DNA of 7,414 bases. Source: Spirochaetales bacterium (GTDB lineage: Bacteria; Spirochaetota; Spirochaetia; Sphaerochaetales; Sphaerochaetaceae). Shown here piece after piece: positions 1 through 5,797 of this stretch. The position numbers and the translations under genes were made by a program. Below the pieces are notes generated by a model, which was given only the letters and a program-made list of their open reading frames with translations, was not told the DNA's origin and searched no databases. The DNA lies in NCBI GenBank assembly GCA_017632495.1, contig JAGBRG010000067.1, positions 1 to 7,414 on the forward strand. Reading direction: 5' to 3'. The number at the start of each line of letters is the position of its first letter. Position 1 is the first letter of the stretch.

Positions 1-1042
1 CTTCTCCCATGGCAAGATGGCATGCGGCGTTCTCGTCAAACAGTGTGCTGTAAAACAGAAGACCGCTGTTTGAAATGGGGGAGTCTGTGGGAACCAGAGC
101 GCACTCTCCCAGGTACTTTGCACCTTCGTCCATCTCAAGCATCTTTGTCAGCATGTCGTTGTTCTTTTCTGCATTCCACTCTACGGCCTTGCCGTCCTCA
201 AAGCGGATCCAGAAGCCGTCGATAAGCTGGCCCTGGTAGCTAAGGGGTTTTGTGGCGTAGACGATGCCGTGGGCACGTCCGCGCTTGGGGGAGGTGAAGC
301 ACTCCTCGGTCGGGATGTTCGGATTGAATTTGATGCCCTTAAGCGATGTCTCTTCTCCAGCTTCGAACATGGACTGCTCCATAAGGCCTACTGTCAGGTC
401 TGTGCCGTTCGGAGCCTGATAATGAAGCTCATCGATTTTAAGGCTGTTGAGGTATTCACAGCGCTTGGCAAGATCGTTGTTGTGCTTCTCCCAGGCTGAA
501 ATGGGGTCATCGTCGGCACGGCTTGTGGCCAAGATTGCCTGCCAGAGCTTTTCAACGGCCTGATGCTTTGAAAGTTCGGGAAAGAGCTTCTTTGCCCAGG
601 CTTCGCCTGGAGCTGCGGCGATACACCACTGATACTTGTTCTCCATCTGGTCGCGGTATTTCTTGATGGTGGGATACTGGGCCTGGCGGGCCTTCTGAAG
701 CTTGGTCTGGTCAGCTCCCTTAAGTCCGTCGGGGTCTTCGGATTCAATGTAGATTCTGCAGGGAAGCTCATCCACATAGTGCTGCCAGCGCTCTTCTTCC
801 CATTTTTCCATCTTGGACATGGTCTTGAGGCTTCTGTATTTTGAATGGATTTTCACTGACTTCTGGTCCTGCCAGTCGATTATGACCTTCTTGGCACCAA
901 GCTTGTAGCATTCTTCTGTGATCATCCTGATGAACTCGGGCTGATCAAGCTCGGCTGTAATCAGAACTTCCTGACCCTTTTGTACGTTGACTCCGCACTT
1001 TGCAATCAGATGTGCAAACTTACGCATTGCAGTTTTTTTCAT
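1..1042 (-). CDS. M29 family metallo-aminopeptidase (AmpS/PepS/aminopeptidase T-like), 3' part missing
   Basis: Cytoplasmic aminopeptidase that should remove N-terminal residues from peptides using a two-metal centre. The first 347 codons are present. The family is usually about 410 residues, so roughly 60 C-terminal residues lie beyond the left edge. Visible family landmarks are NIPTEE (242-247, metal-ligand Glu), LGECALVP (311-318, ligand Glu313) and FDENAACH (335-342, ligand His342). The spacing agrees with my memory of the ligands in Thermus aminopeptidase T. The remaining expected ligands (a His and an Asp near the C-terminus) fall outside the window. The N-terminal part (about 1-200) is the usual M29 alpha/beta domain. 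The start at 1042 is preceded by AAGGAG. The gene follows the trmJ stop codon after a single base, so the two are co-transcribed and probably translationally coupled. No signal peptide is seen. Substrate preference cannot be read from the sequence. Confidence 0.92.
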   Translation of the reverse strand, partial: MKKTAMRKFAHLIAKCGVNVQKGQEVLITAELDQPEFIRMITEECYKLGAKKVIIDWQDQKSVKIHSKYRSLKTMSKMEKWEEERWQHYVDELPCRIYIESEDPDGLKGADQTKLQKARQAQYPTIKKYRDQMENKYQWCIAAAPGEAWAKKLFPELSKHQAVEKLWQAILATSRADDDPISAWEKHNNDLAKRCEYLNSLKIDELHYQAPNGTDLTVGLMEQSMFEAGEETSLKGIKFNPNIPTEECFTSPKRGRAHGIVYATKPLSYQGQLIDGFWIRFEDGKAVEWNAEKNNDMLTKMLEMDEGAKYLGECALVPTDSPISNSGLLFYSTLFDENAACHLAMGE

Positions 1043-1043
1043 A

Positions 1044-1778
1044 TCAGTTTGACTCCTTGTGTTTTGCTATCTTGTTTGTCTTGGAGAAGATTTTCTCCAT
1101 CCTCTGGACTTCGCCCTCGGTCATTCCGGCACGCTCCATTATCGAGCTAAGAAATTCCTGTGTGAAAGCGATCTCATCGCTGTTTTTGAAATAGCCTAGA
1201 TCCTCAAGGTTCTCTATGCACAGCTTTGCGGCCTTCTGTACGCGCTCTGACGGCACAACGTTGGTCTGTCCGCTGTAGGGCCTCAGATGCTGATAAAGGC
1301 TGTAGCAGATGATCTGCACCGCCTGCGAGAGATTCAGAGAAGGGAACTTGTCGCTTGTGGGAATTGTGACGACCATGGAGCAGGCTTTGACCTGCTCGTC
1401 TGAAAGACCGTTGCTTTCACAGCCGAATACCACAGAGACCTTGCCGCTTCCCAGGCCGCTGATGTGCTGTGCAAGTTCCTGAGGATTGACGCGGCTTGTC
1501 TTTCTGCCTTTTCCGACCCTGCGGGTTGCGGCAACCGACAGGATGCTGTCGGAAATGGCGCTCTTCAGATCCGGAAATTCCTTTCTGTTCTCATAGAGGT
1601 CGTAGGCATGAAGGGCGAGTGTCCTGACGCGCTCGTCATCGTAGATGCGGTCGGTAACCAGTGTCAGATGGGTAAGGCCCATTGTCTTCATTGCCCTGCA
1701 CACGCTTCCGATGTTCGCACCGTCCTGGGTGTCGCATAAAATGATCTCAATGCGGTCCAGATTGCTTGAATTCGACAT
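1044..1778 (-). CDS. trmJ: TrmH/SPOUT family RNA methyltransferase, probable tRNA (cytidine/uridine-32-2'-O)-methyltransferase TrmJ
   Basis: Probably transfers a methyl group from S-adenosylmethionine to the 2'-OH of nucleotide 32 in the tRNA anticodon loop. The 244-residue product matches the usual TrmJ length. The three knotted SPOUT motifs are present: motif 1 around N22-IGSVCRA-M30, motif 2 VFGCESNGL (117-125), and motif 3 from IP (139-140) through SLNLSQA (147-153). These form the AdoMet-binding trefoil knot. The C-terminal part (about 170-244) is the helical extension seen in TrmJ rather than in short TrmL. It ends in a Lys-rich tail. The ATG at 1778 is the only in-frame start that leaves the N-terminal strand (RIEIILCDT, 9-17) intact, and it has no Shine-Dalgarno sequence. 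First gene of an operon with the M29 peptidase. Alternative: another TrmH-family enzyme (TrmH- or LasT-like) with a different target nucleotide. Confidence 0.88.
   Translation of the reverse strand: MSNSSNLDRIEIILCDTQDGANIGSVCRAMKTMGLTHLTLVTDRIYDDERVRTLALHAYDLYENRKEFPDLKSAISDSILSVAATRRVGKGRKTSRVNPQELAQHISGLGSGKVSVVFGCESNGLSDEQVKACSMVVTIPTSDKFPSLNLSQAVQIICYSLYQHLRPYSGQTNVVPSERVQKAAKLCIENLEDLGYFKNSDEIAFTQEFLSSIMERAGMTEGEVQRMEKIFSKTNKIAKHKESN
1053..1058 (-). promoter_or_regulatory. Ribosome binding site of the M29 aminopeptidase gene
   Basis: AAGGAG on the minus strand, 10 bases before the ATG at 1042 and inside the last codons of trmJ. It supports the chosen start. Because it lies within trmJ coding sequence, it fits translational coupling of the two genes. 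Confidence 0.7.
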
Positions 1779-1784
1779 GCGCCC

Positions 1785-1813
1785 ATTCTATGCCATATTG
1801 CGAGTTTTTCCAA
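1785..1813 (-). promoter_or_regulatory. Sigma-70-type promoter of trmJ, predicted leaderless
   Basis: On the minus strand, -35 TTGGAA (1813-1808), a 17-base spacer and -10 TAGAAT (1790-1785). Each box matches the consensus at four or more of six positions. Only six bases (GGGCGC) separate the -10 from the trmJ ATG, so the expected transcription start falls on or next to the ATG. No ribosome binding site precedes the gene. The -35 overlaps the AAGG that probably serves as ribosome binding site for the divergent gene at 1833. Confidence 0.55.
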
Positions 1814-1832
1814 GGTGGATTATCATTTACGT

Positions 1833-2999
1833 ATGAACGACAAACCGGATAAATCCTTGAAGACAATAAAAGCAATTTTGGTCGCACTTTTAATCATTGT
1901 GCTGCTTGTCCTGAGCAAGGCGGCAGTGAACGTGAGTATCAGAATCCTTTTGTCTTTTTTTGTCTTCCTGCTGGTTCTTCCGTTTGTCACCGCGCTTGAG
2001 AAAGCCAAATTCCCCAGCTGGCTGGCAACGGTCCTTGCGGTTCTTGTCATAGTCATAGTCGTCGTGGCCTTCATCTGGTTCGTGTTCTTCAGCGTAGACA
2101 TGCTCATGGAAAAGGTCCCGGGCTATGCGTCACGTATCAATGAGGTCGATATCATCCTCAAGGATATGGCAAGAAAATGGGTCGATATTCCCGATGATGT
2201 GTCAATCTTCTCAAGTCTTAACATCGACTGGGTCGGAGGTGTCATCATGCCCGCTTTGAGGCTGGTCTCAAGCTCCGCAATCGGAATTCTTTCCAACGTC
2301 CTTCTGGTCATCCTCATGACCACATTCCTTCTGGGCGAGCGCCACGTGATCATCCCCAAGCTGATGTATTTTATTACAGGTAATGACGAGGACAAGGTGT
2401 CCGTAATCTGGGACAGGATAATCAAGCAGGTTTCCAAGTACATCTCAATCAAGGTCTTTGTGAGCATTATTACAGGAGCTCTGTTCTATGCCGTGGCAAG
2501 GGTCTCGGGTCTTGACTTTGCACCTCTTTGGGGCGTCATGGCAATTGTTCTGAACTTCATCCCGACTATCGGAAGCATCATCATCACAGCCCTTATGATT
2601 CTTATGTCATTTGTTCAGTTCGCACCTGCAATCGGCCCGATTATCTTTGTATCCATAAGCGCTATTGTGATTCAGAACGTTGTCGGAAACTTCATTGACC
2701 CGAAGCTTTCAGGAAACAGTTTGAATCTCAGTGCCTTCATCATTCTGGTCGGACTTGGTATTTTCGGCTTCATCTGGGGCATTGTGGGAATGTTCCTGGC
2801 AGTTCCTATTCTCAGCGTTCTTCAGATTGTCTGTGCCAACATCGATGAGACAAGACCCATTGCCATGCTCTTAAGTTCCGGAAAGTCTTTCAGAAGTCAG
2901 GCTTCGGAAAAACCTGCCAGGCGCAGGGTCTCAAAACGCGCTGCATCAAAGAAATACGAGAGCTATGATGACGACATCATGTTCCCGGACAAAAAATGA
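1833..2999 (+). CDS. AI-2E family (PF01594) polytopic membrane transporter
   Basis: Integral inner-membrane protein of 388 residues, a usual length for the family, whose members include TqsA/YdiK-like exporters and Na+/H+ antiporters. Hydrophobic segments lie at about 12-28, 35-53, 62-87, 145-167, 206-226, 233-258, 263-283 and 300-332. A polar loop at about 90-140 follows the third, as is usual. Family signatures are visible: NFIPTIGS (241-248), the GNFIDPKLSG stretch (285-294) and WGIVGMFLAVP (315-325). The substrate cannot be inferred; the AI-2 label is historical. The C-terminal tail after residue 350 is cytoplasmic, very basic (KPARRRVSKRAASKK) and ends acidic. I chose ATG 1833 over GTG 1815 because the GTG lies inside the AAGGTGG element that is the only ribosome-binding-like sequence, although its spacing to the ATG (about 14 bases) is long. 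Divergent from trmJ. Confidence 0.9.
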   Translation: MNDKPDKSLKTIKAILVALLIIVLLVLSKAAVNVSIRILLSFFVFLLVLPFVTALEKAKFPSWLATVLAVLVIVIVVVAFIWFVFFSVDMLMEKVPGYASRINEVDIILKDMARKWVDIPDDVSIFSSLNIDWVGGVIMPALRLVSSSAIGILSNVLLVILMTTFLLGERHVIIPKLMYFITGNDEDKVSVIWDRIIKQVSKYISIKVFVSIITGALFYAVARVSGLDFAPLWGVMAIVLNFIPTIGSIIITALMILMSFVQFAPAIGPIIFVSISAIVIQNVVGNFIDPKLSGNSLNLSAFIILVGLGIFGFIWGIVGMFLAVPILSVLQIVCANIDETRPIAMLLSSGKSFRSQASEKPARRRVSKRAASKKYESYDDDIMFPDKK

Positions 3000-3024
3000 T
3001 TTGTGTTTTTGCTCAAAATTTAAC

Positions 3025-3055
3025 TTGACGGCTCTGTTTTTTGTGTCCATATTAT
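3025..3055 (+). promoter_or_regulatory. Sigma-70-type promoter of the dksA-like gene
   Basis: TTGACG (3025-3030, five of six consensus bases) is followed after 17 bases by CATATT (3048-3053), or after 19 bases by TATTAT (3050-3055). The start of transcription would fall near 3060, giving a leader of about 25 bases that contains the ribosome binding site at 3076. An A/T-rich stretch lies just upstream. The gene can therefore be transcribed independently of the transporter before it. Confidence 0.6.
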
Positions 3056-3075
3056 TGTTTGATATCATCAGAATT

Positions 3076-3079
3076 GGAG
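3076..3079 (+). promoter_or_regulatory. Ribosome binding site that sets the dksA start
   Basis: GGAG lies six bases before ATG 3086. It decides in favour of this start over the in-frame ATG at 3041, which overlaps the promoter -10 region and would add a Cys-rich, non-conserved N-terminus. Confidence 0.65.
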
Positions 3080-3085
3080 TGCGTC

Positions 3086-3442
3086 ATGGATTACGAGATG
3101 ACACCTTTTGAGAAAGAAATGGAGCAGAATCTCATCGAGATGAGGGAGAGCCTTCTTTCAAAGATTTCAAAGTCTGACACAGACTTCAAGAATCTTGTAG
3201 GTTCGGGCGGAACAGGGGACAGTGTCGACATTGCAAGTGATGATCTTGCCACCAAGAAGATGGAGGCAATCGGAAAGCTTGATGTCGGAAAACTCAACGC
3301 AATCAACCAGGCTCTGGTGAGAATCAGAAACGGAAAGTACGGCGTCTGCGCCATGTGCGGAAAGAAGATTCCCGAGGACAGACTCAGAGCAATTCCGTAT
3401 GCCCTTCTGTGCATGCCTTGTAAGCGTAAGTCCGAGCACTGA
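3086..3442 (+). CDS. dksA: DksA/TraR family zinc-finger transcription factor
   Basis: Binds RNA polymerase in the secondary channel and, in studied members, alters initiation together with ppGpp. The product has 118 residues. It has an N-terminal coiled-coil arm (about 5-80) and a C-terminal four-cysteine zinc finger formed by C88-x2-C91 and C109-x2-C112, with the family motif RLRAIP (99-104). The arm's tip carries GDSVDIA (44-50), which aligns with the DPVDRA tip of E. coli DksA, so both functional aspartates (D45, D48) are kept. It is shorter than E. coli DksA (151) because it lacks much of the N-terminal helical domain, as do many DksA-like proteins outside Proteobacteria. It has its own promoter and converges on the hydrolase gene at 3450. 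Whether it responds to ppGpp is unknown. Confidence 0.88.
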   Translation: MDYEMTPFEKEMEQNLIEMRESLLSKISKSDTDFKNLVGSGGTGDSVDIASDDLATKKMEAIGKLDVGKLNAINQALVRIRNGKYGVCAMCGKKIPEDRLRAIPYALLCMPCKRKSEH

Positions 3443-3449
3443 ACACAAT

Positions 3450-4076
3450 CTAGAAAAAGAAAGATCTCTCTTCGCCTATTGTGGAAAACTCCCCGTGTCC
3501 GGGAAAGACTTTTGTGTCCGGATCCAAAGATAAAAGCCTATTAAGAGACTCTTCCATCTGCTCATCAGAGCCACCGAGGTCTGTTCTTCCGTATGAGTGC
3601 CTGAAAAGAGTGTCGCCTGAAATAAGATTTTTACCGGCTTTGTCGTAAAGACAGATTGAGCCGCTTGTGTGACCAGGGGTGTGAAGGACCTCAAATGGTC
3701 CGATATTATCTCCGTCCTTTAAGAGGATATCTGGCTTTCTGAGACCTGAAAGAAGCTGGTCGTAGCCTCGTTTGTAAAAGAAAGAACCCAGAATGCCTAT
3801 GGCTGTCTTTGCTATGGCATCCGGGTCCGTATTCTCTTTTTCTCCCACGGCAAGCTTTGCCTCTGGAAATCTTTCTAAAAGCTCCTTGAGAGCTCCGATG
3901 TGGTCGAAGTGGCAGTGTGTCAGAATGATGTGCGTGGGCTCTTTTTCCAAAGCCGAAAGAATTCTCTCGGCATTGTCGCCAGGGTCGATGACAGCCAGAA
4001 AGCCGTCATCTGAAGACGCTATGTAGCAGTTGGTCGAAAGAAGACCCACGCTTATGCATCTGATCTTACTGCTCAT
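3450..4076 (-). CDS. Metallo-beta-lactamase-fold hydrolase, glyoxalase II/YcbL-like
   Basis: Soluble cytoplasmic metal-dependent hydrolase of 208 residues, the usual size for short glyoxalase-II-like proteins (GloB/GloC type). The full set of two-metal ligands is visible: THCHFDH (53-59, giving H54, H56, D58, H59), H136 in HTPGHTSGS (132-140), D155 in SGDTLF (153-158) and H194 in PGHGEFSTIGEE (192-203). A catalytic metallo-hydrolase is therefore expected. The likely substrate class is a thioester such as S-lactoylglutathione or another thiol conjugate, but the true substrate is not known. The long C-terminal substrate-binding domain of classical glyoxalase II is absent. The start overlaps the end of the DbpA-domain gene by 11 bases and has AAGGAG four bases before the ATG (4086-4081). 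The two form one operon. Its stop codon is 7 bases from that of dksA. Confidence 0.88.
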   Translation of the reverse strand: MSSKIRCISVGLLSTNCYIASSDDGFLAVIDPGDNAERILSALEKEPTHIILTHCHFDHIGALKELLERFPEAKLAVGEKENTDPDAIAKTAIGILGSFFYKRGYDQLLSGLRKPDILLKDGDNIGPFEVLHTPGHTSGSICLYDKAGKNLISGDTLFRHSYGRTDLGGSDEQMEESLNRLLSLDPDTKVFPGHGEFSTIGEERSFFF

Positions 4077-4557
4077 CCTTCTCCTTGCTGAAGTTCATCT
4101 TGACCTTGCGGCCCTTGTAGGTCTGTCCGTTTACTGCCTCGATGACTTTATCTGCCTTGTCGCTTCGGATGTAGACGAAGGAATAGTTCTGCTTGTATGC
4201 AACAGAGACGATGTCTTCTGAAGAAAGACCTGTCTTCTCGCAGATGAAGTCCACCATTTCGTGGGCTGATCCCTTGCTGAGCTTTCCGATGTTGATGTAG
4301 AAGGCTGTCGCATTCTCCAAAACCGGTTTCTGAGAAGTCTTATGTTCTGTATTGTGTGTTCTTGCCGGTCTTGCCGTTGTGCTGCCATTTCTTGTGACAT
4401 AAAGGTAAGCCAGAAGGTAGCCGCGCATCATCATCGGGACATTCTTCTTGATGATTTTCTTCATGTCCTCGAGTTCCTGCGGGTTGTTGTAGAGCTTCAT
4501 TTCCTCAACAAGCTCACGGATCTTCTGGCCTCTGATATCTTTTATGGTTTCGGCCAT
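4066..4557 (-). CDS. Stand-alone DbpA RNA-binding-domain protein (no helicase domain)
   Basis: A 163-residue protein. The C-terminal part (about 85-157, from AFYINIGKLSKG to GRKVKMNF) matches the DbpA/CsdA-type RNA-binding domain (PF03880), an RRM-like fold found normally at the end of DEAD-box helicases. In E. coli DbpA it recognises hairpin 92 of 23S rRNA. Here no helicase core is present. Instead there is a helical N-terminal domain (about 1-56), which I do not recognise. A Ser/Thr/Arg-rich linker (57-82) joins the two. A good ribosome binding site (AGGAG, six bases before ATG 4557) confirms the start. First gene of an operon with the hydrolase. Likely role: binding structured RNA (rRNA or mRNA), perhaps as an RNA chaperone or helicase partner. 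That role is inferred from the domain only. Confidence 0.8.
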   Translation of the reverse strand: MAETIKDIRGQKIRELVEEMKLYNNPQELEDMKKIIKKNVPMMMRGYLLAYLYVTRNGSTTARPARTHNTEHKTSQKPVLENATAFYINIGKLSKGSAHEMVDFICEKTGLSSEDIVSVAYKQNYSFVYIRSDKADKVIEAVNGQTYKGRKVKMNFSKEKDEQ

Positions 4558-4586
4558 TGCTTTCTCCTGTGAAAGGTTTCTGTCGA

Positions 4587-4615
4587 AGTATACAACATTT
4601 TCTTTTTAATTTGCA
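4587..4615 (-). promoter_or_regulatory. Probable promoter of the DbpA-domain/hydrolase operon
   Basis: The minus-strand -10 TATACT (4592-4587) matches five of six consensus bases. The -35 at a 17-base spacing, TGCAAA (4615-4610), is weak. Transcription would start near 4580, leaving a leader of about 23 bases that holds the AGGAG ribosome binding site (4568-4564). Confidence 0.45.
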
Positions 4616-4632
4616 TACGTTTGCAGACGGAT

Positions 4633-4660
4633 TTTCAAGTATATGTTATATTTCAAGTAT
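4633..4660 (+). repeat. 10-base direct repeat TTTCAAGTAT, two copies
   Basis: TTTCAAGTAT occurs at 4633-4642 and 4651-4660, an 18-base period. It sits in the divergent promoter region and brackets the putative -10 of the coiled-coil gene; the second copy runs into its ATG. The period is close to two helical turns, so both copies would face roughly the same side of the DNA. It could be an operator, but A/T-rich chance similarity is possible. Confidence 0.5.
4642..4652 (+). promoter_or_regulatory. Putative -10 region of the coiled-coil gene, predicted leaderless or near-leaderless
   Basis: TATATT (4647-4652) or TATGTT (4642-4647) lies six or eleven bases before ATG 4659. The -35 candidates, TTGCAG (4621-4626) for the first and TTTGCA (4620-4625) for the second, are weak or poorly spaced. 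No Shine-Dalgarno sequence is found in the 20 bases before the ATG. The leader would be about 0-5 bases. Confidence 0.4.
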
Positions 4661-5777
4661 GTCTGCGGTAGCTGCTGAAATCGAAACCCTCAAACGAGAG
4701 ATAGAGCGCTCGAAAGCCGAGCTTTCCCAGATGTATCTGGAGCTGGGCGAAGTCGCATGCTCATGGCACAAGGCAATAGGGTATGCACCAAGCCAGGAAA
4801 CATTCGAAAAGCTTTCGGATGTGATTGCCGAGCGTGATGATATTGAATCCAGAATAGAAACTCTCAAGACCGCCATGAGCGAGATGTCGGAAGGCGACAA
4901 GGGCATAGAGCAGACCAGAATCACCATGAAGGAGCTGGATAAGCGCTATGCCGTGCTTATCTCGTCCCTTGGGGCCGTTGCCATTGAGATAGATTCTGCC
5001 GGAAAGCTTCCGCAGAGGCTTTCCAAGTGCCTTGAACCCATGCGTGAATATGAGAAAAAACTCGGAGATCTTGAAATCAAGTTCAAGAGGTTCTCGGAAA
5101 AAGGGCCTAAGATTATGGCCTCGCTCTATGAGGGAAAGATTGCAAAGGCGAGGGGCACGCTGGACTCGGTCTTCGCTGAGACGGGAAGGCGAATCTATAA
5201 TTCGGGCAATTTCCGTGAGGTTCCCGGGGAGAGGGCCAAGGCCATTTTGGACGAGATGGAGAGTATCCGTTTTGCCAAGAAGAATTACAAGAATGAGATT
5301 CTGGATCACAAGAGCATGATTGACGAGGCCCAGGGGTCGCTTATGAGCCTTGGAGCCTACGGTGAGGAAAACCGCCGACTCAGGGAGATGAAGAGCCAAC
5401 GAAGTGCCATCTTGGACAGGCTTTCTGATGTGTATACCGAATACGGGCAGATTCTGGCGCAGGGCATCCCCATGTGGATGGACGACCAGGCCCCTGAGGA
5501 GCTTAAGCGCTGCTGCAACGCAATAATCCGTCAGAGCGCCAAGCTTGCCCAGCTTAATATGAGCCTTGACCACATGATGATGGAAAAGGATATTGATATC
5601 CACAACCTGCAGCTTTCAAGGCTTTCTGAGCAGATGAACCACCTCAACAGCCAGATTCAGGCTATTGAGAACCAGAAGGCCGAGCTTCAGCAGAAGGTCG
5701 ATGCTGAGCTTAAGGCGATTTCTGACCTCAGGCTGAGGCAGAGTGAGATTACAGACAAGGCTTCACATCTTCAGTGA
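4659..5777 (+). CDS. Coiled-coil protein of unknown function
   Basis: I do not recognise a named family. The 372-residue product has no signal peptide or membrane segment and should be cytoplasmic. It is almost entirely helical. Long heptad-like stretches lie at about 4-32, 47-100, 125-148, 190-262 and 295-368, and the C-terminal one is rich in Gln, Leu and Glu. A less helical middle part (about 148-190) contains FSEKGPKIMASLYEGKIAKA. The start at ATG 4659 begins directly with heptads. An in-frame start at 4557 would add 34 residues that overlap the divergent promoter region and look non-coding. No ribosome binding site precedes 4659. The stop is 20 bases before the mscS start, so the two are probably co-transcribed. 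Role: perhaps a scaffold or cytoskeletal-type partner. This is a guess from shape and context only. Confidence 0.8.
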   Translation: MSAVAAEIETLKREIERSKAELSQMYLELGEVACSWHKAIGYAPSQETFEKLSDVIAERDDIESRIETLKTAMSEMSEGDKGIEQTRITMKELDKRYAVLISSLGAVAIEIDSAGKLPQRLSKCLEPMREYEKKLGDLEIKFKRFSEKGPKIMASLYEGKIAKARGTLDSVFAETGRRIYNSGNFREVPGERAKAILDEMESIRFAKKNYKNEILDHKSMIDEAQGSLMSLGAYGEENRRLREMKSQRSAILDRLSDVYTEYGQILAQGIPMWMDDQAPEELKRCCNAIIRQSAKLAQLNMSLDHMMMEKDIDIHNLQLSRLSEQMNHLNSQIQAIENQKAELQQKVDAELKAISDLRLRQSEITDKASHLQ

Positions 5778-5788
5778 TGCTGTCATAT

Positions 5789-5795
5789 GGAGAGG
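5789..5795 (+). promoter_or_regulatory. Ribosome binding site that sets the mscS start
   Basis: GGAGAGG lies a few bases before ATG 5798 and decides for this start. The alternatives GTG 5774 and ATG 5777 overlap the preceding stop codon (GTGATG) and have no good ribosome binding site. They remain possible as coupled starts. Confidence 0.6.
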
Positions 5796-5797
5796 AA

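Noticed and set aside
394..777. Open reading frame of 127 codons on the minus strand inside the M29 peptidase region
   Set aside because: Same strand, different frame. The overlapping frame has all the M29 motifs, while this one is rich in Pro, Ser, Thr and Arg with no domain pattern.
1815..1832. GTG 1815 as start of the transporter
   Set aside because: The GTG lies within the AAGGTGG element, which would leave no ribosome binding site. ATG 1833 gives a normal N-terminus of charged residues before the first membrane segment.
3041..3085. ATG 3041 as start of the dksA-like gene
   Set aside because: It overlaps the promoter -10, lacks a ribosome binding site, and the extra residues (MCPYYCLISS...) are unlike DksA N-termini.
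3457..3472. Imperfect 16-base palindrome AAGAAAGATCTCTCTT as a terminator
   Set aside because: The stem is about six A/T-rich pairs with one mismatch, and it lies inside the hydrolase gene, before its stop codon on the minus strand. It is too weak to call an intrinsic terminator.
3444..3483. CACAAT/ATTGTG inverted repeat near the converging stop codons
   Set aside because: Only six bases with a loop of 28, within chance expectation for A/T-rich DNA.
4557..4658. ATG 4557 as start of the coiled-coil gene
   Set aside because: The additional 34 codons cover the divergent promoter region and the ribosome binding site of the opposite gene, and their translation is not heptad-like.
4761..5603. Open reading frame of 280 codons on the minus strand, opposite the coiled-coil gene
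   Set aside because: It lies wholly inside the coiled-coil coding region on the other strand and reads as mixed low-pattern sequence without a recognisable domain. Long antisense frames are expected opposite codon-biased Leu/Glu/Lys-rich genes.
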